This document shows, piece by piece, positions 11,838-24,248 of a DNA stretch of 64,000 nt (within the stretch, counting starts at the first letter, position 1; the number at the start of each line of letters is the position of its first letter). The position numbers and the translations under genes are program-made. The notes under the pieces were generated by a model that was not told where the DNA came from, did not search any database, and was given only the letters and a program-made list of their open reading frames with translations. Source of the DNA: Cinnamomum chago (Eukaryota > Streptophyta > Magnoliopsida > Laurales > Lauraceae); NCBI GenBank assembly GCA_038049695.1, contig CP142461.1:24001001-24065000 (forward strand). Direction: 5' to 3'.

Positions 11838-12640
11838 GGTCAAACAATATCGGAATGACTTGAAATTTGACGTGGAGCCTCCCGAGCAGTAGATAGGACC
11901 AACCATGGGCTTTTGTTTGAGTTTTGAAGCCGTTTGGGGTCCCGTCGCTGCTAGGCTTGATGTCGCTGCGAGGAAGATGTCGCGCTTTGATGTGCGGTCA
12001 ACCGATGTTCGATTGACCTAAAATTTGACAGGGAGCCTATTGGAGTCATTTTGAGATGATCCATTAGCTCCGATTTGGATGTCATGGTCCCGGAGTGCTC
12101 CGCCGCCGGTAGCCTTGATTTTCTTTCGGAGCGTCAAATTCGGGTCAAACATTATCGAAATGACCTGAAATTTGACGTGCAACCCTTTTGAAACATGTTG
12201 AAGCCGCCCATGTGCTCTGTTTGATAGGTAATGGTTCTAGTGGTTCTCGCCACCGAGGGGCTTGATTTTCTTTCGGAGCGTCGAAGCCGGGTCAAACGTT
12301 GCCGGAATGACCTGAAATTTGACGTGGAGCCTTTTGGAGGTATTTTGAGACCATCCGTAGGCTCAGATCGAAGTTTTGATGTCTTCGACGACGCCGCCGC
12401 CAGGAGCACCTGTTTGGCTGTCGGAGGAGTGCAGTTAGGCCAAATGATGTCGAAATGGCCTGAAACTTGATGTAGAGCCTCCTGGTGGTATCTTGGGACC
12501 AGCTGTGTACTTTGTTTTGTGTGTCAGGGTCTCTAGCTTCACTGCCGCTTGGAGCGCCTACTCAGCTATTGGAGGAGTGAAGTTGGGTCAAATGATGTCA
12601 AAATGGCCCAAAACTTCATGTGAACTCCTCTTTTGGCTGT
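11838..12640. repeat. Degenerate tandem array, about 148 bp unit
   Basis: The phrase GGTCAAAC, about 12 variable bases, ATGACCTGAAATTTGACGTGGAGCC returns six times. The AAATTTGA (or AAACTT) words start at about 11863, 12021, 12168, 12315, 12463 and 12611, giving spacings of 158, 147, 147, 148 and 148. Between them the copies share CCATCCG and GGAGCG words but are clearly diverged. The array lies inside the probable LTR and has no coding potential. Confidence 0.85.
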
Positions 12641-12766
12641 CTTGAAGGATCTTGCAATTTTTGTTTGATTCATACAAGATCTGATGCTTGAAGTAACATT
12701 GCCCATTTGCAGTAGGATGCGGCTTCTTGATGTCGAAGAGGCAAAGTGACATTTTTGGTGTCAACA

Positions 12767-13330
12767 AGGGTATGCCATGTCTATTTTGTTCTGGACTCTG
12801 CTCTGTCACGTACAAGACGTATGCAACCATGATTGTGAAATAGCTTATGTGGTTTGCCATATGGTTTACTAGGACTAGATAGTATATATATACATGCACC
12901 TTGATTCATTTACATGTTTTTCAGTATATGTTTATGCATGATTTGCCTAGTTATGTAATCCTTCATACCCTGTTACTTATCAGCCTATCTATATTTTGTT
13001 TTGTTGGAAACTTTATTATTAATCACCTGCTAGGCCGTCATATTTGATATACTAATCTTGGTGCTCTAGGTAGCAGGGCCCATGCTTTGAGCTAGAGCGT
13101 AGGGAGGCAGCTGCGGGCCGTAGGTATCTGAGGTTTGTAGTACCAGCAATGTCATTTAGATGTTAAGTTTGGCACCGAAGTGATTGCCACATTTTGGGGG
13201 TAGTAATTGTACATAGCTTATTGTATTTGAATGGCTTTTGTTAGCCCTTTTTTTGGGTTTGTAATTAATGTACCTTTATAATTTGCAACTTGAACACATT
13301 TGGAAAATGAAATATCCTATTACTGTCAGC
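12767..13330 (+). mobile_element. Eroded LTR fragment of the 3-kb Gypsy-type family (copy B)
   Basis: Phrases such as GCTAGGCCGTCATATTTGA, GCAATGTCATTTAGATGTTAAG and TTTTGTTAGCCC in this order correspond to the 3' third of copy C (about 16630-16920). It has no clean ends and much lower similarity than the intact copies, so it is an old fragment. Confidence 0.55.
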
Positions 13331-14070
13331 TTTTTATTATTCTCATTTGTGTTTTGCACTAGTCTAATGATGGGCCATATGATGATAGCTTTATGCTAAG
13401 CGGTTGAGTGAAGAAGAAAAAAAAGTTTTTAAGGACTTGCAACAGTGGAGCATCACGGCATTAGAACCTTGTCATGGCTATCGGATTGTACTTTCGAAAG
13501 TTGTTTACCTTGTCTTTGGAGAAGTAGAGCTGCTAGTGAGGTTTGGACAGAGTTTCGGGTCAAGTATGGATGATGCTTGTGTGATAAAGACTGCCTTAAA
13601 TGCCCTATTTATAGGTTTCAAGGAAAATGGAGCAATTGCAAGTTGTGGGAGAGTGGAGGTAGTTGGGCACCACAACTGTATTGTTCTCAACTTCTGAACA
13701 GTTTTCTGCAGTTGCCCAATAGTGGGATGCAGTAAAAAAAGGTATAAATGTGGGTCGTTGTGGGCGTGGAATGCGTGCAATGTGCAAAATTGCCTGGAAC
13801 TGTCTCTTGGAAAGGGTTGAGTCAACGTCAGTTGTGGTCACCAAGAGCCTGGTTGCATAATGCATATGCCGTGCTCGGTAATGGCTATGAACTGCTCGGT
13901 AGTGCGCAACAACCTTGTCCGGTAGTGCTAGTCTGGCTTATCCGGAAGTGCCCATCAAGTCTGTCCAAAAGTTCTGGACAGTGACCTTTTCTTGGCTTGT
14001 TTCTTGAGAGTCTGAGCTCTGTTTGCTTTGAAATTTTGAGGAGATCTTTTTGATAATGTGCTTGGCTTTC
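13331..14070. other. Unassigned intergenic DNA left of solo LTR C
   Basis: Open stretches here (about 97-106 codons on either strand) have no recognisable domain and overlap each other. Probably old repeat sequence. It continues at 17196 beyond the inserted LTR. Confidence 0.4.
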
Positions 14071-15325
14071 TGTAAGACCCCGACCCGAGTGAACTCGATT
14101 CGTACTAATTAAGCCGTGTGTTAGTTCTAAGCTTGATTAGTGATTTTGGCTAAGTTGGGTTTGGAATAGCTTTTGAAATAGTTTTTGGGGAATTTTGATC
14201 GTCTTGTGTTTAGTGGGACCCTTTGGGGGTTCCTTCTTTACAACCTTGCATGCGCTTGAGGATTGATCGGAGATTTTGCATTCATTATTTTAATCCCGTC
14301 TTATTGGTTTTGTTAATCCCTACAACTTTTATGTTGATCCCGTCCCCGTTCGAGATCTCGAAACCCGATTTCATAGCCTTGAGGGCAAAACAATCATTGT
14401 GCACTAAATCTGTATCCAAAACTTGATATTCCCGAAAACCGCGAAACATATACTTTTTGGAAACTAGATATTTCGACGATCACTTTTCTCTTCTTCGTCG
14501 AATTCATTAGAAGCCCCGAAAGCCAGGAATTCAGCCCTATTAGATTGCTAGTGGTGGAGCCCACTCCCCACTTGCTTTATAAGGAGATCATCTTCCTCAT
14601 TTCACTCTTTTAGGAACTACAACTTCTCAAAGCTAGGGTTTCCCTTCTTTCTTCTTGCTCTTGCCTTCCATCACCAAATCCACCACCAACCTTGCACAAA
14701 TTGAGAGGTGGAGATCATCATCTTCTTCCTCATCACCATAGCTCTCTATTGATACCATTGCTAGAGAAAACCCTCCATTACAAGACTTCCTTTGAGCTCA
14801 CCTTGTCCATTAGAGGACCTTATAAGTAAGTAATCCTTTCCTTCTTCTAGGTTTGTATTCTTCTAGCCCTAGAGAAGCTTCATCTCCATTGTTGTAAGGT
14901 TTCCTTTTCTATTTCATTGTTTGACCATTTTAGGGTTTGTTTGTTTTGGGGATTTTGTTCATAGCTTAGATTCTTTGCTTGGGAGAGTATTAGAGCTTGA
15001 TTTCATTGATTAAAAGACCCAAGGCATGTGGATGATTTGATTTTTATAAGCTTTCAATTATTTTAGTATTTTCCGCTCATGCCTATTTATTGCCTTGTTT
15101 TGAAATAAATGTTCATGATAGAGTATTAATGGTGCATTTATGTCAAAGAGATGTGTTGGTTCATAGCATTTAATTCCTCTTGTTTTGTCCCTAAATATAT
15201 CTTATGTGAAATGGTTTCCTTTTTTCTTTCCTTGTATTGAATGTGATATTGATGGAGGAAAATGGTATGGATGTGGTGAAATATTTAATGTTATTTGAAT
15301 GAAGTTTTAGACTCCTCATTTGATG

Positions 15326-15333
15326 TATAAAAG
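15326..15333 (+). promoter_or_regulatory. TATA-like box of solo LTR C
   Basis: TATAAAAG sits in the phrase TTGATGTATAAAAGTGGC. Copy G keeps the same phrase on the opposite strand (38933-38940). The palindrome array starts about 75 bp downstream. Confidence 0.5.
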
Positions 15334-15399
15334 TGGCTAAAAAGAGGTTGTGGAAGGAAGAGATAGAGAGGAGCTGAACTAGTCCGGAGTCAGTTTCTG

Positions 15400-15682
15400 G
15401 ACAGTTCGCTCGAGCGAACATGACACTTCGCTCGAGCGAACATGACACTTCGCTCGAGCGAAGTGTCCAGAAAAGGGTTCGGAGCATTCCAGTAGCTTGA
15501 TTGCTCGAGCAGACCCCTTGGTCGCTCGAGCGGACATCCCAGAATCTATTCCAGAGAGCCGTTCGTTCGAATGCACTAAAAACTTCGCTCGACCCGATGA
15601 GTTCGCTCAAGCGACCTCAACTTCGCTCGAGCGAACCCACCCAGACAACCATTCCAGAGAGGTTCGCTCGAGCGATGAGCTT
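15400..15682. repeat. Palindromic-word array (TTCGCTCGAGCGAA) in LTR copy C
   Basis: Roughly ten words centred on CTCGAG, most of them TTCGCTCGAGCGAA or one or two bases away, spread over 280 bp. Two nearly identical 25 bp units are duplicated in tandem at 15410-15460, which shows local expansion of the array. Confidence 0.88.
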
Positions 15683-17195
15683 TGTTGGTCAAAGGCTATG
15701 TTAGGACAAAGATGAACTATTTTAACGGGTTGGGACTATTCATTGGGAACCCCTCTATGTCCTGGAGATTTACTAAGTAATATATGAGGCCATTTGAGAA
15801 AGAAACCATATCACGCAGATGTCATTTGAAGTTTTGAACAATTCGGAGTGTATAAAGAGTCCGGAATGTCCCCAAACTCAAAGAGTACCAGATTGTTATT
15901 AGATTGACATACGAAGTCCCTATTCACTTCAAATAGATCTTAAAACCGAAATTTCAATTGTTTATTATACCTTATCGATCCCGAGATTTATACTACATGC
16001 CTTGTTTTCCCGAAAGCCTTGAATTACACTTGAAATACTTACTTGTCTTGAAGTGCATTGCACGACATGAAATGACAGTGTGCCCTTGAGCACCCCCGTC
16101 TTGCCCGTTTATTTATTGTACTTGATTTACTTACACATGTCTCAATTTGTTATTTGACCTATGAGTCGGCACCACTAAGCTTGGATAACCCTATTGGTCT
16201 GATCCACCGACTTGGAGATCCCCTTCTTGTCCTGCCAGTTGCAGTTTGGATCCAGCTACCCGGTTATTACCGTGGTCTTGTCTCGATGCCGTAGATTGCG
16301 ACTGTGGTTCCCGATGCCCGGCTCGCTACCGTGGTCATGTATAGTATATGTATATGAAATTATAAGATCCACTGTTTCTCCTCACCTCAAGTGACTGAGA
16401 TCAGTGCCTAGTTATTGCTCTATTACTTTAGTGATAGAGGACTTATCTTCGTGTGGTTGTCATCTTGCTTGTTTCCCCGTTTCCTTGGTTACCAGTACAT
16501 GTTTTATAATGCATACTTGTATTTGAATAAATGTTTTATCTCGTCTATGGAAAATGTTATTTAAACAGGTTTAAAGGCTTTTGAAGGTAATTTCATGTGT
16601 TACTATATTGTCATTGTATTTTTATCCATTTGCCAAACCGTCGTGTTTGACCCACTTTTGGTACTCATGTCCCGTTGTTGGTTATCCCGAGGAGGAGCAC
16701 GAGGAGGCGGTCGGAGAACCGCAACAGTTAGTTTAGTGGCGTGCGGATGATGTCATGTAGACATTGGATTGCTAGAGAGAGAGAACATTTTGGGAGAATT
16801 TATAACTTCACATTTTAGGAAATTGTTCAACCATTCTTTGGATTGGTATTCTGTTTATATTGGCCTTTGTTGGCCTCTATTTTTGGGGAAATGTAACTAA
16901 ATGATCTTTGTATAAACTTTAAATTACTTTTGGGTAAAATGCTATTGATCATTGCTCATTCTGATACTTGTTTATACATGTGACTTATCTTGTGATTAGA
17001 AGTGAATTATCATTTGATTTGCTACACGCTTCCGCACTTAATAGAAATGTTCATTTATGGTTGAAATATCCTCACCGCGGACACCTGTGGGAAATTAAAT
17101 AAATGTATGGAATTATTTAACCGATGTGGCATTATCTTTATTAGTCCCGACTCCGGATCAGTCCCATGGGCCCGGTTCGGGGTCACGACACTTTC

Positions 17196-17640
17196 CATGA
17201 GCTTTTACCTTTGCTTTGACTTTTGAAATTGGTTAAACCTTGATTGGATTTGTCTTTGACTTGACTTTCTTTGAAAAAAAAATTTCTTGTGTCAGTAGTT
17301 GTTGATACAGCTATTGCAAGTGTTGGTCGGATACCAACATGTTGTACTTCTTTCCTAGGCTTTAAAGCTCATGTTTGCTTCTTATCACATCCGATTGCAT
17401 TGGAATTCATTCTTATTTTCAAAGAAGCAGAAATTTGTGAGAACATTTGTGATTTTTTGTATGTCAACAGAATAGTCCATTGAGATCAGTCATATGTAAG
17501 CCCTACACACTATTACGTTCCCAAAATCAAACTTCTACAGCCATCTGACATCGGGAAGCGTGATTTTGGATTAAGTAAAAATTATATTTCTCTCAAGATC
17601 CGCGTGTGTAAGGATGTCAAAATTCCATCACAGCATGAAT
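17196..17640. other. Unassigned DNA right of solo LTR C
   Basis: Continuation of the sequence at 13331-14070. No domain is recognised in its short open frames, and an A-run lies near 17273-17282. Confidence 0.4.
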
Positions 17641-18440
17641 ATTTTTGTGGAAGCTTACGTGGTGTTGTGACCCGGAGCCCATGGCCATAGGATTCTGCGT
17701 TCCACTCAACCACCAGCATAAAGCTTTCATACATTGCCCATAATGAGACTGGAACAAACCATAATCACAAGATACACAGTTGACAGTGACAGGATGTTAC
17801 ATTTTCCATATATTCACGTTACAAGTTATAAAAGTACATTAATTACAGTCCCAAGGAAAAAGCTAATGAAAGCCAATACACATGCAGCGTGCTAAGTACA
17901 ACTACTACCCTGAAATCGGGACTTTAACGCCGGTGCCAAACTCGACATTTAAATGACATCGTCAACACTCCAAACCTACAAAACCTATGGCATCCACAAC
18001 CAACTTGGATCAAGGGATCTGATACCTAGAGCACTGAAGTGTAGTATATCAGGCATGACAGTCTCGTAGGTGACTGAGATAGATAATAACATGCTGGCAA
18101 TATCTTTATTAATTAACGTGTGATCAATCAGAGAATTTTCTTAAAAGCTATAAGTGTCTAAAACAAGTGTAAATTAGGAAATCTTGATAAATTGTGGTAA
18201 TGAAATAAAGGGTTGAGTAAACATGATGTGTATATAAGAGTAATAAAATGTACGAGAAAGCATGAGCAGGCTGATGAAAGGAAAACTGACAAATTGGCAA
18301 CCACACAAAGCTGTATTCTCCATCATCGAAGTGACAGGAGCACACTATAATATATATATTCTCCGTCACACGAGGTGGCAGGAGCTAACTAGATATACAT
18401 ATAGTAAGCGAGATCGGCCGTATAACTGGGTAAAATAATC
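17641..18440 (-). mobile_element. Eroded LTR fragment of the 3-kb Gypsy-type family (copy D)
   Basis: GTGGAAGCTTACG, GAAAGCCAATACACATG, AAATGACATCGTCAACAC and GGCAACCACACAAAGCT follow the order of copy G (37230-37860) with many differences. The fragment stops at about 18440 where the Athila 5' LTR sequence begins partway in, so the junction removed part of both. Confidence 0.6.
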
Positions 18441-18444
18441 ATAT

Positions 18445-19896
18445 TTCACAACATTTTTTCCAATTCGGACGTTTCGGGGGTCAAAATCGCACATCAATAT
18501 GGGGACTATTTTCTAACATGGGAATCACATCCATATGTTCATATTTCCATTCTTGTGAAGTCCCACATTGGAAAGAAACCAAAAAGAGCGAGGCAAATGT
18601 CTCTATATAAGGAAGGGAGTTCTAGGCATTAAAGAGACAAGCAAGGAGAGCCTCCTCCTCTTTACTTAAGCTATTCATGTAATTGAGAGCAATTGTAGAG
18701 AGAAAGTGAGGAAAACTTTGTTAAATTTGAAGATTTATAATGAAAGCTTTGTCTTCTCCAATGGGTGGCTAATCACTTTAATTGGATCTTCTAGATGAAG
18801 CTAAGTTAATACTATTCATTTTGCTTATGCTCTTAATTCCCTTTGTTTATGTGCTTAACATGCTAGAATAGATTTTTCTTCATTGCAATGTGCTACCTTC
18901 CATGCTTATTTTATTTCTTAGCATTCTTTTTACTATCTATACTTAGGTTTGATAAATCATGCTTAGGAGTTAATATCTTTTGATTGTTTATGCTTACTTT
19001 TGATAGATAGTCATTAGGAATCTTTTCTTTTATGAAGGGAAGAAAATCTTAGCTATTAGATTGTTAATTTCTATCTTAGATCTTTAAAGTTATATTTTCC
19101 AAATCTAAGCATTGATTTGTCATTAGATTTGAGTATTTGTTTGGGAAAATAAAAGAGCATTATCATTGGATTAGTGTCACTTAGTGGATTCTAGATGATT
19201 CAATCTATCCATTAGTATTGCTTGTTGCTTATTTTAATTACTTTAGCTTGATTGTATTCACATTCCCACACACTTATTCTCTTGTTTTAATTCTCACACT
19301 CCATTTCTCTATCCACACCATCATATCCATTAGCTTATTTGTTCATACCTTCTATGTGTTTCTTTTTATTCCTCCTTTGATTTTACACTTTTAGCACATT
19401 TCTTTTAATCTCCATCCACTCATTTTCTATCTTGTTCTCCTTATTAGTTAGTTTTCATAGATGCTTTTAGTTTATTTCTATCTTGATCTTTCACTTATTT
19501 TCACACACTTACTCATTTGATCTATCTAACATTGTTCATTTGTTCTTGTTATTAACCTTGTTATTTTTCTTTTGTCATTAACTTTGTTACTAACTTGTTA
19601 CTAACCTTGTTCTTCTTTGAGTTCTTCTATTTCTACTTACATCTCTTTGTTATCTAGTTTCTTGTTTTCTTTTAGTTTGCATTTTTTTTTTATTTTCCTT
19701 GTTATTATCTTGTTTCTTGTTTCTTGTTTCTTGTTTTTTGTTATCTCCATTTGCATTTGTTAGTTATATTTGAGTTGATACTCCTTTTCATTAATCATTG
19801 TTATTTCTCTTGTAACGATCCTCGTGGGAACAATATTCGGACTTTCATAGTCTATATTACTTGAGACAACCGTATACTTGTGGAAAATTGCATACA
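18445..19896 (+). mobile_element. Athila 5' LTR, partial
   Basis: Sequence from CCAATTCGGACGTTTCGG onward repeats at 44738 in the 3' LTR. The first roughly 450 bp of the LTR are absent here and old LTR fragment D abuts instead. It ends near GCATACA just before the primer site. Confidence 0.85.
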
Positions 19897-19902
19897 AGTT
19901 TT

Positions 19903-19920
19903 TGGCGCCGTTGCCGGGGA
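19903..19920 (+). promoter_or_regulatory. Primer-binding site, tRNA-Asp type
   Basis: TGGCGCCGTTGCCGGGGA is the plant Gypsy primer site complementary to the 3' end of tRNA-Asp. It lies a few bases after the end of the LTR. Confidence 0.9.
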
Positions 19921-21062
19921 TCGGCGTACATAGGAATCCTTGATTTTAAGGATTTTCAACTCTCATATAGCTTAGTTGCATTTTTATTCTTTCTTTTAGT
20001 TTTCATTGCGGATTCTACACATTTTCTTTGTTTGTATTTTCAGGGATTCCGCGGTTGGAGCAAGGAAAGAGGAAAAGAGCAACCAAAGAACTCTAACTTA
20101 GGAATTTAATTTGCTTTCTTAGAAAAATCTTGTATTAGGATTCATTTCAAGTTTGTAATAATTTTTAAGTTCATTTAAGTTTTCAAAGCATTGTAATAAT
20201 TAAGGAAGGAGGATGGTTGGAAGATACCGTCGCGGCCCTCCAAGTTCATACACCGAAATTGGTGTCGGTGGCTTGGGTCGACTTCAACCGATCTTCCCCC
20301 AATTTAGTTTGGGAGGTGCGTATTTCGATACACCCTCGCATCCCCTGTTAGTGGGTCAATTTTTTTGGTTGTTTGATTGTTTAATTGCTTTGTAGTTCTT
20401 AATCATTTTAAAATACACAGTAATTTGGAAAGCACAGACTTAGTAAGGGCAATCATACCCCCAACAAGATAAGGATTGGATTTCATCACCATTTCCTTGC
20501 CCATAGGAACTTATTTTCCTCACTACCTATGAATCCTTAACCTTTAATAAAATTTGAGTAGAAACGTGACCATAGGACACTAGCTCATTAGGAGAAGACC
20601 ATCAAAGGTTGTATCATTTGCACTCCTTGACGGAAATCGGTGCCTAGAATAGCCTTGTCCCTTTAAGGGAGACAGTTCATCTGTTCTAAGAGTTTGGTAT
20701 TTAAGCGGAACCTTTGCCACACGCATCGTGATCCCACCAATCCCCTGGGGGCTTGCCTGGCCGATTACGTTTCATAGGACCGGATTTGAGGCCTAGGTGT
20801 ACTCTTCGCAGTTAGGAGCTCTCTAGTTTAATCTTAGATAGCCTTAGTTGAGCATAGTTTAGTTTGTTTTTCAAAATCATTTTGTTTTTCTTGTTTGTGT
20901 TTAATCATTAATCCTCGTTCATCATCACTTGAGCGGACCATCACTTTCAAAGTTGAGAGGTAGTTTATGCACAATTGGTTACGTGTGCAGGGTCGTTTAG
21001 AGAGCTTTGATTTATTCGATATCCCTGTTAAGAATTTTGCCGACCCCATTGCCATTGAGGAA
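19921..21062 (+). other. Athila leader (5' untranslated region)
   Basis: About 1.1 kb between the primer site and the probable gag start. Short frames such as the one at 20213-20395 show no domain. A long leader of this kind is usual in Athila elements. Confidence 0.6.
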
Positions 21063-21358
21063 ATGGCTGACGGAAACCCACAAACCTAACCCATGACTCT
21101 TAGGGAGTACATGTAACCCAACCCGATCTACCCAACCCTCATGCATCGTCATACCCGCCACAAATGCCTCATTTGAGCTGAAATCCGGCTTAATCCAGAT
21201 GTTACCAATTTTTCGAGGGGTGGAAAATGAGAACCCATATCAGCATGTGAGAGAGTTTGAGGAAATCTATGGGACCATGAAGTATAACCATATGTCTGAA
21301 GAGGCCCTTAAGCTTAGGTTGCTCCCGTTCTCGCTGAAGGAGAAGGCGAAAGCATGGC
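21063..21358 (+). pseudogene. Athila gag, 5' segment
   Basis: Begins with a probable start ATG at 21063 and contains FRGVENENPYQHVREFEEIYG and LRLLPFSLKEKAKAWL, the classic plant retrotransposon gag core. Solo LTR E interrupts the domain at 21359 and the gag text resumes at 24249. Confidence 0.8.
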
Positions 21359-24243
21359 TGTCGCGACCCTGGAACGGATCCCGGGCCTGCGACGTGTTGT
21401 TACATTGGTGTTGTTATGTTTTCCCATAGGTTCCCGCGGTGAGGATTCCCAAAGACACGCGGAATCTGACTCACATGATCAAGTATGCGGAAGCGTGTAG
21501 CAAATCACATCAAGATAAGCACCCATAAATTTCTAAGTGCTCCGACAAATAATATCAAGACATGGTATCAAAAGAAAGGAGTAACATGGCATTCCCATCA
21601 TAATTCAAGTTATAGGACTAACACAAAAGTAAGTAAGTTTAGTTACATCCCATAAGAGGCCAACAAAGGCCAATACAATTCTCAAAAATAATAAAAAGAA
21701 CCCCATGACAAAATGTAACGAACTCAAGAACTCGCCCGACGTCTAGTTGACATCGTAGGGCTGCCACTCTCTCACTGGGGGTGGCTCAAGAGCCTCCTCC
21801 TGACGCTCCTCCTCAAAAGAAATGTCTCCTGCACCTGGGCACCAACATACAAGGGTCAAACACAACGGTTTGGCAGGTAATCAATTTAGGCATGAGCATA
21901 CAAGTAGTAAGTGTTTCAGAAAATATATAAATGCATTTTGCTTAATTGTAAACAGTTACATGACTAAGGTACATTTCAAAATACGAGCAAAGCTGACATG
22001 AATACTTATAATATCATGAATAGTTACTTTCCACAAAGAGCCCATCCTTTCTCTATCATTTATAATGAAAAGAGCAAGGATGCACGACAAGCACGATATA
22101 AATAACATAATCACGACACGATTTCCCACAAATACGGGAATTTCGGCCGCGAAACCGGACACGCACGATGTGTAATAAATACACGACCAGTCTGCAGACA
22201 ATCCACAAGTTTAAGGACCCCAGACAGTGGATCAAACTGAAAGGGCAGTCCAAGCTCAGTGGTGTTCACTTAAATTCATGAATGCACAAAACACGCGAAA
22301 TACGGTCTAAACATGTCGAGATAAAAAGGGGGAAAATCACTTATCAAAACACAACAAACACGACTAGCAAAAGGCATAATTCATATACATAACACGCTTA
22401 GGAAGTGATCCCCTTTTTCTTGAAACAAATCTTCAAAACAAGCTTATACTTAAACTTCAAAACAAGTACACAATGATATTCATTGTATCAAAAACTAAAG
22501 TACGAACACAAAGTCTATCGAGCACATGTAAGGACCTTTGTGTAAACGAAGCCCAAGTGTTGGAATTTAAAAGAGAATTGGTGCCCCCGGAAGTTCAAAG
22601 ACATCTCAGGCTCCGAGTGCACAATATCAGGCTAAAAACTCTTAATCACAAACTGGTTTCCATTGATTCAAATATCCACCTCACTTTTCAATCTTTGATC
22701 ACTAAGATAAGTATACCATTGGATTCCTTGCTTCAAGAGCTTTCCAACTGTATATAGAACCTCCAAATCCGATATGGGAATCAAAAGTTATGGGTGTTTC
22801 AAAGTGGCCCTGAGCGGTAGTCAGAATGACTACGCGCTCGAGCGGACTGATACGCGCTCGAGCGGGCAGTCATTTCTGCTGCCCGAACTGCAGTCAGAAT
22901 GGCTGGGCGCTCGAGTGGACTGATACGCGCTCAAGCGGGCAGCCAATCTGCTGCCCGAGCTGCAGTTAGAATGACTGCGTGCTCGAGCGGCCAAACGCGC
23001 GCTCGAGCGGGCAGTCATTTCTGCTGCCCGAGAAAAGCCATTCTGGCCTTTTTCTCCTTCATCTCCAAACATGTTTTCTTCCAACAAAACGCCTTCTTGC
23101 CTCCCAATAACAACCATTAAATCTCCAATGAACATTGAATCCAAACACCTTCTCCACCATTCAAACATTCAATCTAAGGAAAACATGATCATGAAGCTTA
23201 TAAAGAAGTTTATGTGCAAAATTTCTAGAAAAATAAAGTAATCTAAAGTACACATGCAACATTGAGCCTATAGAGATTACTTGCCTTGTCCAAATGCTAA
23301 GCTATCCTTTTCAAGGACTTCACTCAAGCTATTCCAACACTACAAGAATCCCAAGGGAAATCCACTCAAACTCAACAAAAATGAAAACAAAGAACCCATT
23401 TTCACAAAAGGGTTTGTAAACATGAAAAACAAGATTTTTAAGGAACTAAAAGACTCCATGAAAGGTATGGGTTGAAGCTCTTACCTAGAAATGCCCAAAC
23501 AAAAGGGAATGAAGACAATGGAGAACTTGCTCACTTCTAACTTTCAAGAAAAGGACATCAATAGAGATCTTGAGATAAGAGGAAGAAGATGATGGCCTTA
23601 GAATTCCATTTGGAGACTTCTAGCTTGATTATGCAAGGTGAGGAAGATGGGAGAAAAGAGGGTTTTCTCTCCTTTGGCTGCTCTAGGGTTTGGTTTTAGA
23701 ATGAAAAGAGTAAAGGAGGAAGAGGGTTGACTTAAAACCCTAGCAAATGGGGCCCAATGAACTTGAACCTTGCATAGACAAAAACATGATCTTGTGGGCC
23801 TCGAATGAACTCGACGAAGAAGGATAAAATGATCCTCGAAATATCTAGTTTCCAAAAAGTATATTTTTGGCATGGTTTTGAGATCTCGAAATTTGTGTCC
23901 AGATTTGTGTATAAAAGACAACTTTACCCTTCTTGGGCCAAAACTTGAGGTTTTGGGCTTTAAACATGAATGGGCTGAAAATGAAAGTTGTCACAAATAG
24001 AAAACCCATTCAAATGAAATCAAAATCACAATTAAAAACGGAAAACCAACACGATCCTCCCAAGCTTACACGTACACTCAGGCCTTCCTGAGCATGTCTG
24101 ACTAACACTAAACGTTCTCAAAATTCCCAAAACTATATCCAGGACTAACTAATTATTTCTAACCCAACAACAACTAAACCCATTTAGGACTAAACACACA
24201 CTAATCGAACACTAATCGAATTGGTCTGGGTCGGGGTCTAACA
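21359..24243 (-). mobile_element. Solo LTR, 3-kb Gypsy-type family (copy E)
   Basis: A 2885 bp unit from TGTCGCGACCC to GGTCGGGGTCTAACA, inserted in Athila gag. Flanks are ATGGC (21354-21358) and ATGGT (24244-24248), a 5 bp duplication with one change. Non-coding. Its middle shares a CTTAATC/TGATATTGTGC block with copy F (about 22540-22640 against 35820-35900), so E and F form a closer subgroup than A, C and G. Confidence 0.85.
22826..23032. repeat. Palindromic-word array (GCGCTCGAGCGG) in LTR copy E
   Basis: Six or more words of the form GCGCTCGAGCGG alternate with a CAGTCATTTCTGCTGCCCGA-like spacer, giving a semi-regular repeat. The core CTCGAG is shared with copies A, C and G but the flanks of the word (GCG..CGG) differ. 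Confidence 0.85.
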
Positions 24244-24248
24244 ATGGT

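Larger units (their letters stand above)
10210..12766 (-). mobile_element. Probable solo or partial LTR, possibly Tat-like
   Basis: On the minus strand the block begins TGTTGACACCAAAAATG (ending at 12766), a start common in plant Gypsy LTRs, and finishes ATCTGGCA at 10210. GGGTA occurs on both sides but one extra base prevents a clean 5 bp duplication. Inside are two tandem-repeat arrays and no long reading frame. It could be the LTR of the minus-strand Tat remnant at the left of the window. No tRNA primer site is visible, so the assignment is tentative. Confidence 0.4.
14071..17190 (+). mobile_element. Solo LTR, 3-kb Gypsy-type family (copy C)
   Basis: A 3120 bp unit from TGTAAGACCCCGACC to GGTTCGGGGTCACGACA with the direct repeat CTTTC on both sides (14066-14070, 17191-17195). 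In this direction TATAAAAG lies at 15326 and AATAAA-type signals near 16527 and 17098, which is why I take this as the sense strand for the family. There is no coding region. It looks whole as a solo LTR and serves as the reference copy. Confidence 0.88.

Noticed and set aside
10205-12777. Mutator-like element with a 10 bp duplication GGGTATGCCA
   Set aside because: The inner ends show no terminal inverted repeat and the same word also occurs at 10083; an LTR starting TGTTGACACC explains the right end better.
13404-13865. Overlapping frames of about 86-106 codons on both strands as a host gene
   Set aside because: No domain, no start context and no splice pattern; both strands are equally open.
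15400-15682. CRISPR-like array of short repeats
   Set aside because: Repeats are 14 bp palindromes with irregular spacing inside a plant LTR; a CRISPR array is not expected in this genome and no cas genes exist.
19903-19920. tRNA gene fragment
   Set aside because: Only an 18-base primer-binding complement after an LTR; no cloverleaf around it.
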